From assembly GCA_016432545.1 (NCBI GenBank), contig CP066694.1:496001-560000 (forward strand): a stretch of 64,000 nucleotides of DNA. The letters are read 5' to 3'. The notes beneath the pieces were generated by a model. It was not told where the DNA came from. It worked only from the letters and a program-made list of their open reading frames with translations, and did not search any database. Position numbers and translations under genes: made by a program. This document shows, one piece after another, positions 47,271-56,354 of the stretch; within the stretch, counting starts at the first letter, position 1; the number at the start of each line of letters is the position of its first letter. The DNA comes from an archaeon. GTDB taxonomy: Archaea; Thermoproteota; Nitrososphaeria; Nitrososphaerales; Gagatemarchaeaceae.

Positions 47271-48536
47271 ATGTCGGAAGAAGCCGAGTATTCTTATTCG
47301 GGGATAGCCTGCGACAACACTGGCGTCATCACCTCTTACGGCATAGGGGCAACAAAGCTGTTCGGCTGGAGGGCGGATGAGGTCATTGGGAAGCAGAGCG
47401 TGACAATCTTTCACGAGCCTCAGGCGCTCGCGACCCTCGTCCCCCGGCTTCTAAGGACTGCAGCGGAAACGGGCAAGTTCGAGGAGGAGGTGACCCTGGT
47501 CAGGAAGGATGGGTCGAAGTTTCTTGCGATGCTCACCGTAAGGCCAATCAAGAAAGGTGGGGATATTGTGGGCTACATGGGCCTGACCAGGCCGATCAGG
47601 GAAGTTACACAATCGCCAGTTGAGATCGCGCCCAGGCAACACGGCGTCTGGATTCGCGAGCTCAGGGCACCGTTTCTCCTTCTCCCCGCAATCTTTGTCC
47701 CAGTTGGTCTGCTGATGGCCTGGGGCCAGGGGAGTTTCAACCCGCTCTACGCAGTGCTGACACTGGCTGGCGCGCTGTGCCTCCACGCGAGCGTCAACGT
47801 CCTCAACGACTACTTCGATTACACCTCGGGCATCGACCTCATCACCGCCCCGACCCCGTTCAGCGGCGGAAGTACGATACTGCCCTCGAAGTTGTTGACA
47901 CCCAAGAGCGTCCTTACTGGGGGGCTGCTCTTCCTTTCGGTCGGGACGGCGGTGGGAGCATACTTCGTGGTCCGATTCGCCTTCGACCCCGTTGTCCTGG
48001 CCATCACAGGAATCGCCGTCGCTTCTATTCTCGCATACTCCTCGTTCCTCTCCAAGTGGGGGATAGGGGAACTCGTTACAGGCCTCAACTTCGGGCCTCT
48101 CCTGGTGCTCGGCACCTACTATGTACAGACCAGGGCCCTAGCTGTCCAGCCTCTCGTGGTCGGAGGAGTCCTGGGCATTCTAACGGCTGGGATTCTTTAC
48201 ATTAACGAGTTCCCGGACGTCGACGCCGACGGCTCAAGGGGCCGGCGGGACCTGGTCGTCAGATGGGGCAAGCAGGCGGCCGCTTCACGCTTCAAGGTGC
48301 TGCTGGCGAGCGCCTATGTCGTATTGGTCTTGGGTGTGGCGAGCGGTCTCGTCACGCCCTTAGCCCTTCTGGGTCTGCTTACAATCCCGAAGGCACGTAG
48401 CGCGGCAAGAATACTTGATAATACCAAAGGAAAAACTCCTGAACTGATCCCCGGGATGGCCGCAATGGTGATGACGACTCTTCTCACCGGAGTGCTGCTG
48501 GCCTTGGCATACCTGGCCCAAGGTCTGATTGGATAA
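47271..48536 (+). CDS. PAS domain fused to UbiA/MenA-type prenyltransferase
   Basis: The 421-residue protein starts with a PAS sensor domain (about residues 12-115: IACDNTGVITSYGIGATKLFG...GYMGLTRPIRE) and continues directly into a UbiA membrane prenyltransferase of about nine helices. Both Asp-rich metal motifs are present: NDYFDYTSGID near residue 178 and NEFPDVDADGSRGRRD near 311. MenA-like wording (FNPLYAVLTLAGALCLHASVNVLNDYFDY) suggests transfer of a polyprenyl group to a quinone ring. The PAS part could sense redox, light or small molecules. ATG 47271 is 29 bp after a TATA box; a longer frame upstream to 47166 is less likely. I know of no standard family with this order. Confidence 0.85.
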   Translation: MSEEAEYSYSGIACDNTGVITSYGIGATKLFGWRADEVIGKQSVTIFHEPQALATLVPRLLRTAAETGKFEEEVTLVRKDGSKFLAMLTVRPIKKGGDIVGYMGLTRPIREVTQSPVEIAPRQHGVWIRELRAPFLLLPAIFVPVGLLMAWGQGSFNPLYAVLTLAGALCLHASVNVLNDYFDYTSGIDLITAPTPFSGGSTILPSKLLTPKSVLTGGLLFLSVGTAVGAYFVVRFAFDPVVLAITGIAVASILAYSSFLSKWGIGELVTGLNFGPLLVLGTYYVQTRALAVQPLVVGGVLGILTAGILYINEFPDVDADGSRGRRDLVVRWGKQAAASRFKVLLASAYVVLVLGVASGLVTPLALLGLLTIPKARSAARILDNTKGKTPELIPGMAAMVMTTLLTGVLLALAYLAQGLIG

Positions 48537-48605
48537 ATCTAACAAGATCGGGGTGTCCGGTCGCTGAGACTTCCGACCCACGTTCATGCAAGTCTGTGTT
48601 CGTTC

Positions 48606-48624
48606 TTAATTTACCGTAAATTAA
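48606..48624. promoter_or_regulatory. 19-bp perfect palindrome
   Basis: TTAATTTAC-C-GTAAATTAA is a perfect inverted repeat around one C. It lies about 67-85 bp upstream of the small gene at 48691 and 70-88 bp past the PAS-UbiA stop. It may be an operator, or a terminator hairpin. Confidence 0.45.
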
Positions 48625-48690
48625 AGCTCAAATCCGACCTATGGCATTATCGGCAGTAGTTTGGTCACACCAAGGTGTGAAGGCTCAAGT

Positions 48691-48831
48691 ATGACCACCT
48701 CTATTGGTGAAAGGATACCAACGCCCAAGGTCACCAGAAGCGAACTTCCGGTCATTAGGATAGGAAGGAAGATTGGCGACGCGGAGATTGAGCGCCTGAT
48801 ATCCGAAGCAGCCGCCGAAGTCTCGGGATGA
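48691..48831 (+). CDS. Small conserved-cassette protein, 46 residues
   Basis: ATG 48691 opens MTTSIGERIPTPKVTRSELP, then VIRIGRKIGDAEIERLISEA. A decayed copy is at 42978-43085 and keeps the same core. Retention of the reading frame here against decay there argues that this copy is, or was recently, a real gene. No family recognised. Its ATGA overlaps the next small frame. Confidence 0.45.
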   Translation: MTTSIGERIPTPKVTRSELPVIRIGRKIGDAEIERLISEAAAEVSG

Positions 48832-48935
48832 GCCCAGAGGCTGTCGTCTACACCTACGTGCCGGTTGACGCGACTGTCGCGGAGACGAGCGCGGACACCC
48901 ACGGGACCATCGGTAAGAGCCACAGCGGCTCATAG
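48828..48935 (+). CDS. Very small frame, 35 residues, overlapping the previous gene
   Basis: ATG 48828 shares bases with the preceding stop (ATGA). The product MSPEAVVYTYVPVDATVAET ends HGTIGKSHSGS, resembling the tail of the small membrane protein at 41723 (YGTIGKSQQSF). It could be a coupled partner gene or a remnant joined by recombination. Confidence 0.3.
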   Translation: MSPEAVVYTYVPVDATVAETSADTHGTIGKSHSGS

Positions 48936-49048
48936 CCTGGCCAATTCGAACACGTGCCAAGTCCCAGCGCCTTCGCGTAAGAGGCGTAGAGACCAAGGAA
49001 GGAAGGCAAGACCGAAAACAGAAGGGGCGCAGCCCGGATCTAGATAGA

Positions 49049-49408
49049 TCAGGACCACGCTGTTGCGGTCGTTCCGGCCACTGAAGCAGAGCACGGACCA
49101 CTCGTGTAACACGTGTGGTATGCTGAGCCTGACGGAGTATGCAGGTAGACGCTGATCCGTACAACTGGAGAACCAGTGCTCAGTGTCTTTGAGGCCCCTG
49201 TCGTTGAACAGCTCGACAGCGATACGAATGTCCAGACGCCGTTAGCTTGTCTGAAGTATGCGTATGTGTACGCCGAACCGTTGTTGTTGTTGCACTTTAG
49301 GTGTGCTACAGGGAATGATGCTGTTGCTGGGGCAATGGAAAACGCAAACGCAATCCAAATTGCTGCCCCGACCGCCAGTGTGGTCGACATCGTCTTTGAT
49401 GTGCCCAT
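49049..49408 (-). CDS. Small secreted protein
   Basis: The 119-residue protein has a signal peptide (TTLAVGAAIWIAFAFSIAPATA) followed by about 90 small polar residues and four to five Cys that could form disulfides. A TATA box (GTTTTTAACACC) lies about 30 bp before ATG 49408. No family recognised. Confidence 0.55.
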   Translation of the reverse strand: MGTSKTMSTTLAVGAAIWIAFAFSIAPATASFPVAHLKCNNNNGSAYTYAYFRQANGVWTFVSLSSCSTTGASKTLSTGSPVVRISVYLHTPSGSAYHTCYTSGPCSASVAGTTATAWS

Positions 49409-49565
49409 CGAGCTTCGTGCCGGATGAAGGTGTTAAAAACGATTGTAAGGGAACAACCTTCTGTCAGGCCCTGCGCATAAACATAAGGCACCACGGAGGG
49501 GCAGTCGTGTGGAATCTGATAATCTCCATCCAATTGCCCCGTGCTTGGCCACCGGTTGACTCGAC

Positions 49566-49997
49566 TTACCCGAATTCGACAATTATTCTCTCGGGTATGC
49601 CCGAGTTGTTCAGAAATAGGGTAAGCGAGGTGCTTCCCGCGAAGTTCAACTGTTCTAGCTCCTCGAAAGCCCGTAGGGCTTCGGCCGTCCCTCTCAGTTT
49701 GAATGCGTACTCCTGAAGTAGCTGGAGGTATACCTCGTTCTTGCCCATCAAGGGGTCCGTAATATCTACCATCAATGACCCAACCTTTTTCCATGCGTTT
49801 GGTTTCTTCGCTCGATCGGCGCGCTTAGAAGGACTCTCCCTGTGAAGGTTCTCGCGCATCAACTCCCCTGAGGCCGCCCCATACCTGTCGACCTGCTTCT
49901 GATAGTGTTCGAGAAGCTTCTTGATGTAGAGTCTCATGCTCTGGGTAGAGTCGAATGTTACAAGATAGTCGGGGAATTGGGGGACTTTGTCGACCAA
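49566..49997 (-). CDS. Hypothetical protein at the end of the pilus operon
   Basis: The 143-residue soluble helical protein lies 12 bp beyond the pilus membrane protein and on the same strand. It contains LMVDITDPLMGKNEVYLQLLQEYAFKL. It lacks a signal or membrane helix. Position suggests a pilus accessory role, but no family is recognised. Confidence 0.55.
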   Translation of the reverse strand: MVDKVPQFPDYLVTFDSTQSMRLYIKKLLEHYQKQVDRYGAASGELMRENLHRESPSKRADRAKKPNAWKKVGSLMVDITDPLMGKNEVYLQLLQEYAFKLRGTAEALRAFEELEQLNFAGSTSLTLFLNNSGIPERIIVEFG

Positions 49998-50009
49998 GTT
50001 CGATCGCCT

Positions 50010-51737
50010 CTAGACGGGTATCGGGAAGAGTGTCTGGGCGATCGCCACCGTCGCCAGGGTGAGGAGCACCATGACTACGGCGTGTTTGAATCCCTCAGCT
50101 ATGCTGGCTTCCCCCATCTTGCCGGCCACGATTCCGATCACCCAAGACTCGAACACAGCTGCGGCAAATAGGAGATCCACGGTTTCTGGATCGACCTGGA
50201 ACTGTGTTGCACTCGAAGCCAGTCCGCTCGCTGCTCCTTGTCCTAAGAAGTATATGAAAATGTAAGTCGTCGAGATTATCATTATCCCTGAGATGTAGGC
50301 GATGAATGTATACCCTCGGAGGGCCGCCCTCGTCTCCAGCTCCATCGTATTCACCCTCTTTGTGAAGTCAGCCATGTCAGAGAACGACTTCACAGTACCT
50401 CCGCCCACGACTACGACCTCCAGCATCAATGTCCCCACTGCGCGTGCTATCCAGCTGTTGACTCGGACTACGAAGGCGGTAAGGACCTTCTTCAGGGACA
50501 GGCCCCATGTCAGTTGAGACCCCATCTTACTGACCGGCCTTGACAGAGCGCCATAATTGCGACCTACGAGCCTCTCCACGCTGGCTTCAGGCGCCAGACC
50601 TATCTTCCGACCTTCTGCAACGTCTCTGATAAAGTCAGGCAGGGCCTTCTCGATCCCCCTCCTATCTGCCGAGTACTTCGTCGCGAAGATCGCTGCGGGT
50701 AGTGCGAGCACGATCAGGGCGAGCGACAAGTGCAGATAGACTCTGATAGGAAGCGGGAGGAGGTAGAGTGCGACCCCGAACGGAAGCGTGATTGCGAATA
50801 TCTTGTAGGGTCGGGTGTCCGTGAAGGGCCACTTCGGCTGTGTCCCATCAAGCACAAAGATGAAGACCCCGGAGACCAACGGAACGACCACAAACGCGAA
50901 AGTGAAGATGTTGGTGAGCCCCGAGACGTCTCCAGCTACCAGTGATTGCACGATGTACAGGGTGAAGACGATTATTCCGAGAACAACTGTTACGATGAGG
51001 TAGATTTCGGCGATCGCCCCGGTTATCTCGGAGGCCCTCTTGATTCTGGCCGCCCTCTCGTCGAAGACTTCCTTCAGCTTGATCGCGAGGTAGTTGATGT
51101 TGTCCCCGCCCGTCCGCAGGACTGTGGCGTACCCGGAAAGGAGCTCAGAGTACCACTTGTTGGGGTTGTACCTTGATGCACTCTCGAGAGCGTTGACCGG
51201 CTCTTCGCCATAGACCTCCACGTCCACGAGTAGCCTGTAGGCCTCCTTCGATGCGCCCGGGAAGATGTTCATCGTCGAGATTCTCTTCAATATCTGCACC
51301 AATGACTGCCCGCCCCCAGCGATTATGGACATGAACCCGACCACGAAGGGAAGCTCATTCTCCAGCCGACTTGCCCTCGAAGCCGCGCTGTATCCAGGCG
51401 CGTTCAGTACAATCATTGGGACTATGGGGATGGCGAGAAGCAGGAATGCCGCTGCATTGAAGCCAAGAATGGCGACCGAGAGAGTGACTATCGCAATGAC
51501 TGCTATTCCGGTCGCAAGCGTCAGAAACAAGGCAACCGAGACTAGCCCCTCGGGGGTCACCGATATGTCAGACTTCAACAGGCTCTCCCTCAGACCCGGT
51601 ATTGCCTTCGCGATACTTCTGGCTGGGGACCTGAAGATCCTGAAGGACGTGGTGGTGAGTCTGTCGAAGACTGTCAGTGGGACGGGTATCTCAGGCCTGC
51701 CGGGTTGGTCAAATCCACTTCTACTCACCCGAACCAC
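50010..51737 (-). CDS. Type IV pilus/archaellum membrane platform protein (TadC/FlaJ family)
   Basis: The 575-residue protein has two T2SSF-type domains separated by membrane helices, the layout of archaeal FlaJ/TadC platform proteins. Segments include GGGQSLVQILKRIST and a GDNINYLAIKLKEVFDERAARIK cytoplasmic helix. It would anchor the assembly ATPase and pull pilins from the membrane. Its start overlaps the ATPase gene by 17 bp. No archaellum-specific FlaH is present, so an adhesion pilus is more likely. Confidence 0.88.
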   Translation of the reverse strand: MVRVSRSGFDQPGRPEIPVPLTVFDRLTTTSFRIFRSPARSIAKAIPGLRESLLKSDISVTPEGLVSVALFLTLATGIAVIAIVTLSVAILGFNAAAFLLLAIPIVPMIVLNAPGYSAASRASRLENELPFVVGFMSIIAGGGQSLVQILKRISTMNIFPGASKEAYRLLVDVEVYGEEPVNALESASRYNPNKWYSELLSGYATVLRTGGDNINYLAIKLKEVFDERAARIKRASEITGAIAEIYLIVTVVLGIIVFTLYIVQSLVAGDVSGLTNIFTFAFVVVPLVSGVFIFVLDGTQPKWPFTDTRPYKIFAITLPFGVALYLLPLPIRVYLHLSLALIVLALPAAIFATKYSADRRGIEKALPDFIRDVAEGRKIGLAPEASVERLVGRNYGALSRPVSKMGSQLTWGLSLKKVLTAFVVRVNSWIARAVGTLMLEVVVVGGGTVKSFSDMADFTKRVNTMELETRAALRGYTFIAYISGIMIISTTYIFIYFLGQGAASGLASSATQFQVDPETVDLLFAAAVFESWVIGIVAGKMGEASIAEGFKHAVVMVLLTLATVAIAQTLFPIPV

Positions 51738-53586
51738 GGCCTCCAGTCGCTCCGAGTTCTCTCACTGCCCTCTGGTAGGTTTCATTGGGATTCTTGACGT
51801 AGGATTCGAAGAGGGGCGTTGTCTCTCTGAAATTGCGAATGTCCTTGCTCCGCATCCACTTCAAGACGACGCTCCTTCTCCTGATTTCCTCCTCGACATC
51901 CCCCATGGACTTTCCCAGGTCCGCTGCGAGCTTCTGCAGCTTTCTGCTGTTCTTGAATGGTGCCGCTGTCTGAGTGTCAGTTGTAGGATCCCAATTGAAC
52001 ATGCGTGTGTAGTCGCCGACACCACCCACCTCGTCCACCGAAATGATTCTTCTTGCTGCGATGGTTCCGCCGTCCGGCGTTGGCAGTACAACCCTCCTCA
52101 CGGTATACACGAGGTCCAGGAAGGAGATGAAAGAATCGGGCACGTCCATTGGCTTTGAAGTCAGCCTCTGTATCGCCGATGCGGCCTCGTCGGCGTGGAG
52201 GGTACAGAAACCCCCGTGGCCAGTGCTTATCGCCTGGAACAGGACGTAGGCCTCCTCACCTCTGACCTCCCCCACAACGATAATGTCGGGCCTCATCCTC
52301 ATCGCTGCCTTTACGAGCTCGAAGAGGCCTATCTCGCCGGGTCCCTCTTCGGTCACGCCGTACTTCTCCCTGGAGACAAGCGGTGACCAGTTCGGATGAG
52401 CAAGGTTGAGCTCCTGGACCTCTTCTATGGTGATTATCTTGGCGTTCGTCCTTGTCATGGTGAGAAGCGCGTTGAGGAGGGTCGTCTTGCCAGACCCAGT
52501 GGCTCCCACTACCATCGCGACAGCCTTGTTCTCCATCAGCAGCCAAGTGTAGGCTGCGAGGTTGAAATCGAGGACGCCCAGCTTGAGCATGTCGATGATC
52601 GTTATTGGGTCTTCTCTGAACCTCCTTATGTTCAGGGTCCCTCCCGAAGGCGAGACTTCCGTCATGTAGGTGGCGATCATCCTGTGCCCGCCGGGTAGGG
52701 TTCCCTGCACTATCGGATAAGCGGTCGAAACGTGCCTCCCCGAGATGTGGGCGAACCTACCTATCAGGTCCGTCATGGATTCCGCGTCTTCGAACACCAC
52801 ATTGGTGGGAATCCTCTCGTACTTGTTGTGATAAATGAAGACGGGCTTGTCGATGCCGTCGACCGAAATGTCCTCAATGTTAGCGTCCCTCAGAAGGCCG
52901 TCGAGGTCGCCAAAGCCCACAATGTCTCTCTCCGCGAAGTAAAGAATCTTGGACCAAGGAAGCTTGGGAATCTCGATGGAGTACTTTGATGCTATCTTCC
53001 TTGCCTGAAGGTCGAAGTATTCGCTTGGGTTGACCTGCGTTCTTGGAATCGTCAATTCGTTCTCCAGGGCTTTCATCAGGTAGGTGTACGTCTGCGCCTC
53101 TGAATCTGAGAGGGGGACTTCGTCGAGGAAGTAGACGGTGTTGTTCCCTGTCGGGTCTTGGGCAATTGTCGCGTATACGAACGCGCTGTAGATGGGATAC
53201 CTCTCGATGACCTTCCAATTCGGAGGGACCGGCCTTCCGGTGCGGGGGCGCATTATTTCCGAAGCGACGGGCTTTCGCTCGAATACGCTCAGCAGTCCCG
53301 GCTTCCCTGACTGAGCCACGGTTCTCTTACTTTGCTTCTCCGCTTCCTCGATGGCACGTTCGTCCTCAGCGCTCTCCCTCTTTGTCTGCTTTGCCTGGGC
53401 CCTCTCCTGATCTCTACGCTCTCTCTCTTCTCGTCGTGTTGCCTCCATCTCGGCTTTGAGCTTCCTCTCAGCTTCCTTCCTGGCCCTTTCCTGTTCCTTG
53501 ATTCGCTCCCTTTCCTCTTTCCTCGCCAAGTCGGACTCTTCACTTTTGGCCCCACCTGATTTGTTCTTCTGACTTTCGTCTGTCAA
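51721..53586 (-). CDS. Pilus assembly ATPase (TadA/FlaI/GspE family)
   Basis: The 621-residue protein opens with about 90 highly charged coiled-coil residues (KEERERIKEQERARKEAERK), then a FlaI/TadA-type N-domain and a RecA-like core. Walker A is VVGATGSGKTTLLNAL near residue 362, and TIEEVQELN and VVGEVRGEEAYVL are the Asp-box and Walker B-like parts. It powers pilus assembly with the platform protein. The charged N-terminal coil is unusual for the family. Start TTG 53586, with a TATA box (GATTAATAG) about 45 bp upstream. Confidence 0.92.
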   Translation of the reverse strand: MTDESQKNKSGGAKSEESDLARKEERERIKEQERARKEAERKLKAEMEATRREERERRDQERAQAKQTKRESAEDERAIEEAEKQSKRTVAQSGKPGLLSVFERKPVASEIMRPRTGRPVPPNWKVIERYPIYSAFVYATIAQDPTGNNTVYFLDEVPLSDSEAQTYTYLMKALENELTIPRTQVNPSEYFDLQARKIASKYSIEIPKLPWSKILYFAERDIVGFGDLDGLLRDANIEDISVDGIDKPVFIYHNKYERIPTNVVFEDAESMTDLIGRFAHISGRHVSTAYPIVQGTLPGGHRMIATYMTEVSPSGGTLNIRRFREDPITIIDMLKLGVLDFNLAAYTWLLMENKAVAMVVGATGSGKTTLLNALLTMTRTNAKIITIEEVQELNLAHPNWSPLVSREKYGVTEEGPGEIGLFELVKAAMRMRPDIIVVGEVRGEEAYVLFQAISTGHGGFCTLHADEAASAIQRLTSKPMDVPDSFISFLDLVYTVRRVVLPTPDGGTIAARRIISVDEVGGVGDYTRMFNWDPTTDTQTAAPFKNSRKLQKLAADLGKSMGDVEEEIRRRSVVLKWMRSKDIRNFRETTPLFESYVKNPNETYQRAVRELGATGGRGSGE

Positions 53587-53711
53587 TTTTCAACCCATTC
53601 CATTTCTAACTCAGGCTCGAATCGTGTACTATTAATCTCAGTCGGACACCGCCAGCTCAAATTCGACGTTCTGGTAGCCTCTCCGGGAGAGCTTAAGGTG
53701 CGCATAGCAAC

Positions 53712-54878
53712 TCAATATAGGAAAATTGTGACATAGGGCAGATTTTGGCCGTAATTTGCCGACGTGGCGGCACAACTAGCTTGGTTAGTGCCTTCGCAAC
53801 CGTGGGATAGTATGAATACGAGTAAATCCGCTGGTGGGGTTATCGAACTTGACCCCGTGGTGATTTGCCCAATACCTACTTGACTTACAGTTCGACACCC
53901 TGATCCACCTTGCTGACAGACAGGATAGGGGTTAGCCCCGCCCGATGAAGCGAAAGTGAGGGTCACCGGCTTATTGTACTGCAGGACAATGGGAGTGTAG
54001 TGGTCGAGGATTACGCTCCCAGATGTTGAAACTAGGTACCAGTAAAGGAGGCCAAAGCCGCTCGCACCATGAGGCGTAAACATTTCCAGCACAGTGTTCT
54101 CGTCCAAGACAAGGTTCTTGTGTAGAGAATTGAGGTTCTTAACGGTAATCGAGAATGCTAAGCCCGAGTAGGTTGGACCAGTGTTCGCATATAACGCACT
54201 GTTAATTGTAAATGCAGAAGAAAATGCCGCAGACAAACAGAACCCTGAGGTATCGGTCGCAACATTCGCAGCAGGGCAAGTTGGATTCTGCGCTGGAGTC
54301 TGTACTGTGTAGAAGATGAACGAGTTCTGATTGAGGAAAAGATCCCCGATCGCCCCGCTGGAGAGCGCGTTCAGCGCCGCTTGAACAGGAGTGGGCGGAT
54401 AAGTCTGAACGAATACATTGCCTCGGGAAGTGACAACCTTGAGAAGACAATTAGGGGAGCTTGCGATTGTTATGATACAAGGCACTCCTGTATCGATGAA
54501 TGAAGAGTTCCCCAGGACACTTGTCGTAACTGGAGGAAAGGGAGGTGATGAACTTGCCGTTTCGCTCGTGACAACGTTGGAGGCATCAGTTACGAAGGCA
54601 GCAACTATCGTTGTCGCAACACCACCCCTGTTCGTAGCCATGAATTGAAGATCATTTGTTATCGGGTCGATCTGGGTCGCCAGCACGAGGTTCTCGGATA
54701 AGGCAGCTTGCTGGTTCAGAAACCTCGCTTGTTGTGCCCCCTGAAGCAGGGCATTGTTTGTGTTCACACTAAGATAGAATCCCAAACCAACTGTAAAGAT
54801 CAAGGCGAAGAGGATTACCGCCGCAATTATTCCCGCGACGCCTCTGACTCTCTGGCCTCTTCTTAATTTGATTTTCAA
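53712..54878 (-). CDS. Pilin-like protein with class III signal sequence
   Basis: The 388-residue protein starts with a basic stretch and a hydrophobic segment (RVRGVAGIIAAVILFALIFTVGL), the class III (prepilin) signal form. The rest is a long outer domain of beta-rich, Asn/Ser/Thr-rich sequence with about eight Cys. Likely a large or minor pilin. TTG 54878 overlaps the stop of the gene before it (TTGA). Prepilin peptidase is not in the window. Confidence 0.75.
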   Translation of the reverse strand: MKIKLRRGQRVRGVAGIIAAVILFALIFTVGLGFYLSVNTNNALLQGAQQARFLNQQAALSENLVLATQIDPITNDLQFMATNRGGVATTIVAAFVTDASNVVTSETASSSPPFPPVTTSVLGNSSFIDTGVPCIITIASSPNCLLKVVTSRGNVFVQTYPPTPVQAALNALSSGAIGDLFLNQNSFIFYTVQTPAQNPTCPAANVATDTSGFCLSAAFSSAFTINSALYANTGPTYSGLAFSITVKNLNSLHKNLVLDENTVLEMFTPHGASGFGLLYWYLVSTSGSVILDHYTPIVLQYNKPVTLTFASSGGANPYPVCQQGGSGCRTVSQVGIGQITTGSSSITPPADLLVFILSHGCEGTNQASCAATSANYGQNLPYVTIFLY

Positions 54879-56304
54879 GGTGCCACTCCGAACTGGATAG
54901 CTACGTAGCCATAGTTCGTCAATACTCGTGCGAAGTAGATTCTACCGGAGTCGAAAATCTGACCGTTCGGAAGAGATACAGTTACAGACGCGACTTGACC
55001 TGGCTGAAGAGGCCATTGATGGATAGTCGTAGTACCCGATGTCTGGGTTGTTATTAGAAGAGTGGTCGTGCCTGAGGTAGAGGTGGTCGTTCCGGACGAA
55101 AAGGAGAAGGTACCCGCATTCGTAGCACCTGCCTCCGTGATCAGAGTCGTTTTTGTACCGCTTATCGTGGTTACTAGGAATTGAAATGGCGCTATATTGC
55201 ACCCTGAGTTCACAGTCTGCGTACCCGTGTAGAGGTTATTGATTGTAGATGTCGTAGCCGATGTCGCAGTCGAAGAGGACGCTGCGCTTGTCGTCAGTGG
55301 CGTTAGAGTAGCCGCAGATGTCGAGTAACTGAATCCAGTACTGGTAGTAGACGTTGTAGTTGTGGTCGTCAGAGTGGTTATGAATCGTGTAGTAATTGGT
55401 GTGGTTGTCGTCGTCGTGGAATAGGTCAAGGTACCCGATGTCGTGGTCTTAGAGGTAGTACTAGTACCCGAAGTGGTTGTCGTAGTTATCGTAGAGCTTC
55501 CCGATGTGGTGCTCGAAGTGGAGGTCGTCGTGCCAGATGTGGTCGTGGCAACCGAGTGCTGCCGGAAGTAGTAGTTGTGGTGGTTGTTAGAGGCACTCCC
55601 CTGCTCGTTGTGGTCACTGTGATTATCCTTGTACCAGATGTGGTGCTCGAAGTACTCGTCGTTGTCCCTGAGGTCGTCATCGTGGAATAGGTCAAGGTAC
55701 CCGATGTCGTGGTCTTAGAGGTAGTACTAGTACCCGAAGTGGTTGTCGTAGTTATCGTAGAGCTTCCCGATGTGGTGCTCGAAGTGGAGGTCGTCGTGCC
55801 AGATGTGGTCGTGGCAACCGCAGATGTCGAGGCAATGGTCGACGTCACCGTGGCCGTCGGAGCCGTCGCGGCGCTTGCGGTCAAGAATGTGGTCGTCGAA
55901 GAGATAATGGAGGTAACCGTCGGGGAACTTGTTGTCGATGTAGTCGTGGTTGTTACGAACAACGGGCTTGTACTTGTACCGTACATCGTGCTAGTCCCAG
56001 GCGAGTTGTACAAGACTAGGGCTACGATTGACAAAGGTTTTTGCCCTGAATTAAGAAGCCACAATGTTGCGGTGTTGGGGTTTGCCGCTTTGTCAAACTG
56101 AATTGCGACGACGTCGAGTTTCACGCTGAAGCAATTTACCCCAGCCTGGGCCGACGCCCCTATTTGGCTCCCGGCAACTCCTGACTGCGAGTTTGCAAAG
56201 ACGAACAGAAGCACGCCAGCGACCAGTGTGATCCCTATCGTCACAACGGACCCTAAAAGCTCGGAAACGGCTAATCTCCTGCGAAATTTCTTCCTAAGAT
56301 ACAT
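54875..56304 (-). CDS. Ser/Thr-rich pilin-like protein, frameshifted
   Basis: ATG 56304 gives a prepilin start (RRRLAVSELLGSVVTIGITLVAG), about 80 residues of domain, then a Thr/Ser-rich low-complexity rod. Near 55556 the frame is lost: the upstream frame ends at 55486 in nonsense, while a second frame resumes the same TTSGTLTYST-type rod and runs to a good C-terminal domain ending at 54875. The total of 1430 bp equals 477 codons minus one base. The break lies between two identical 141-bp repeats, so one gene with a one-base loss is the simplest reading. It may be real (phase variation) or an assembly error. Confidence 0.72.
55414..55554. repeat. 141-bp direct repeat, copy A
   Basis: This segment is identical to 55680-55820. 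The offset is 266 bp, one base short of a multiple of three, which fits the one-base loss in the spacer. Both copies encode the Thr/Ser-rich rod of the pilin-like gene. Confidence 0.85.
55680..55820. repeat. 141-bp direct repeat, copy B
   Basis: Identical to 55414-55554. Identity at the third codon positions shows a recent duplication or gene conversion, not just similar amino-acid bias. Confidence 0.85.
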
Positions 56305-56337
56305 GAGCGTACGATTAAACTCAAACGAGTCGTTGAC

Positions 56338-56346
56338 AGATTTAAG
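56338..56346 (-). promoter_or_regulatory. TATA box of the Ser/Thr-rich pilin gene
   Basis: ACTTAAATC on the minus strand lies about 38 bp before ATG 56304, leaving room for a short leader. Confidence 0.5.
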
Positions 56347-56354
56347 TTTTCCAG

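Noticed and set aside
55414-55820. A CRISPR-like repeat array
   Set aside because: There are only two copies, they are 141 bp long and lie within a Thr/Ser-rich coding frame; no spacers or cas genes are near.
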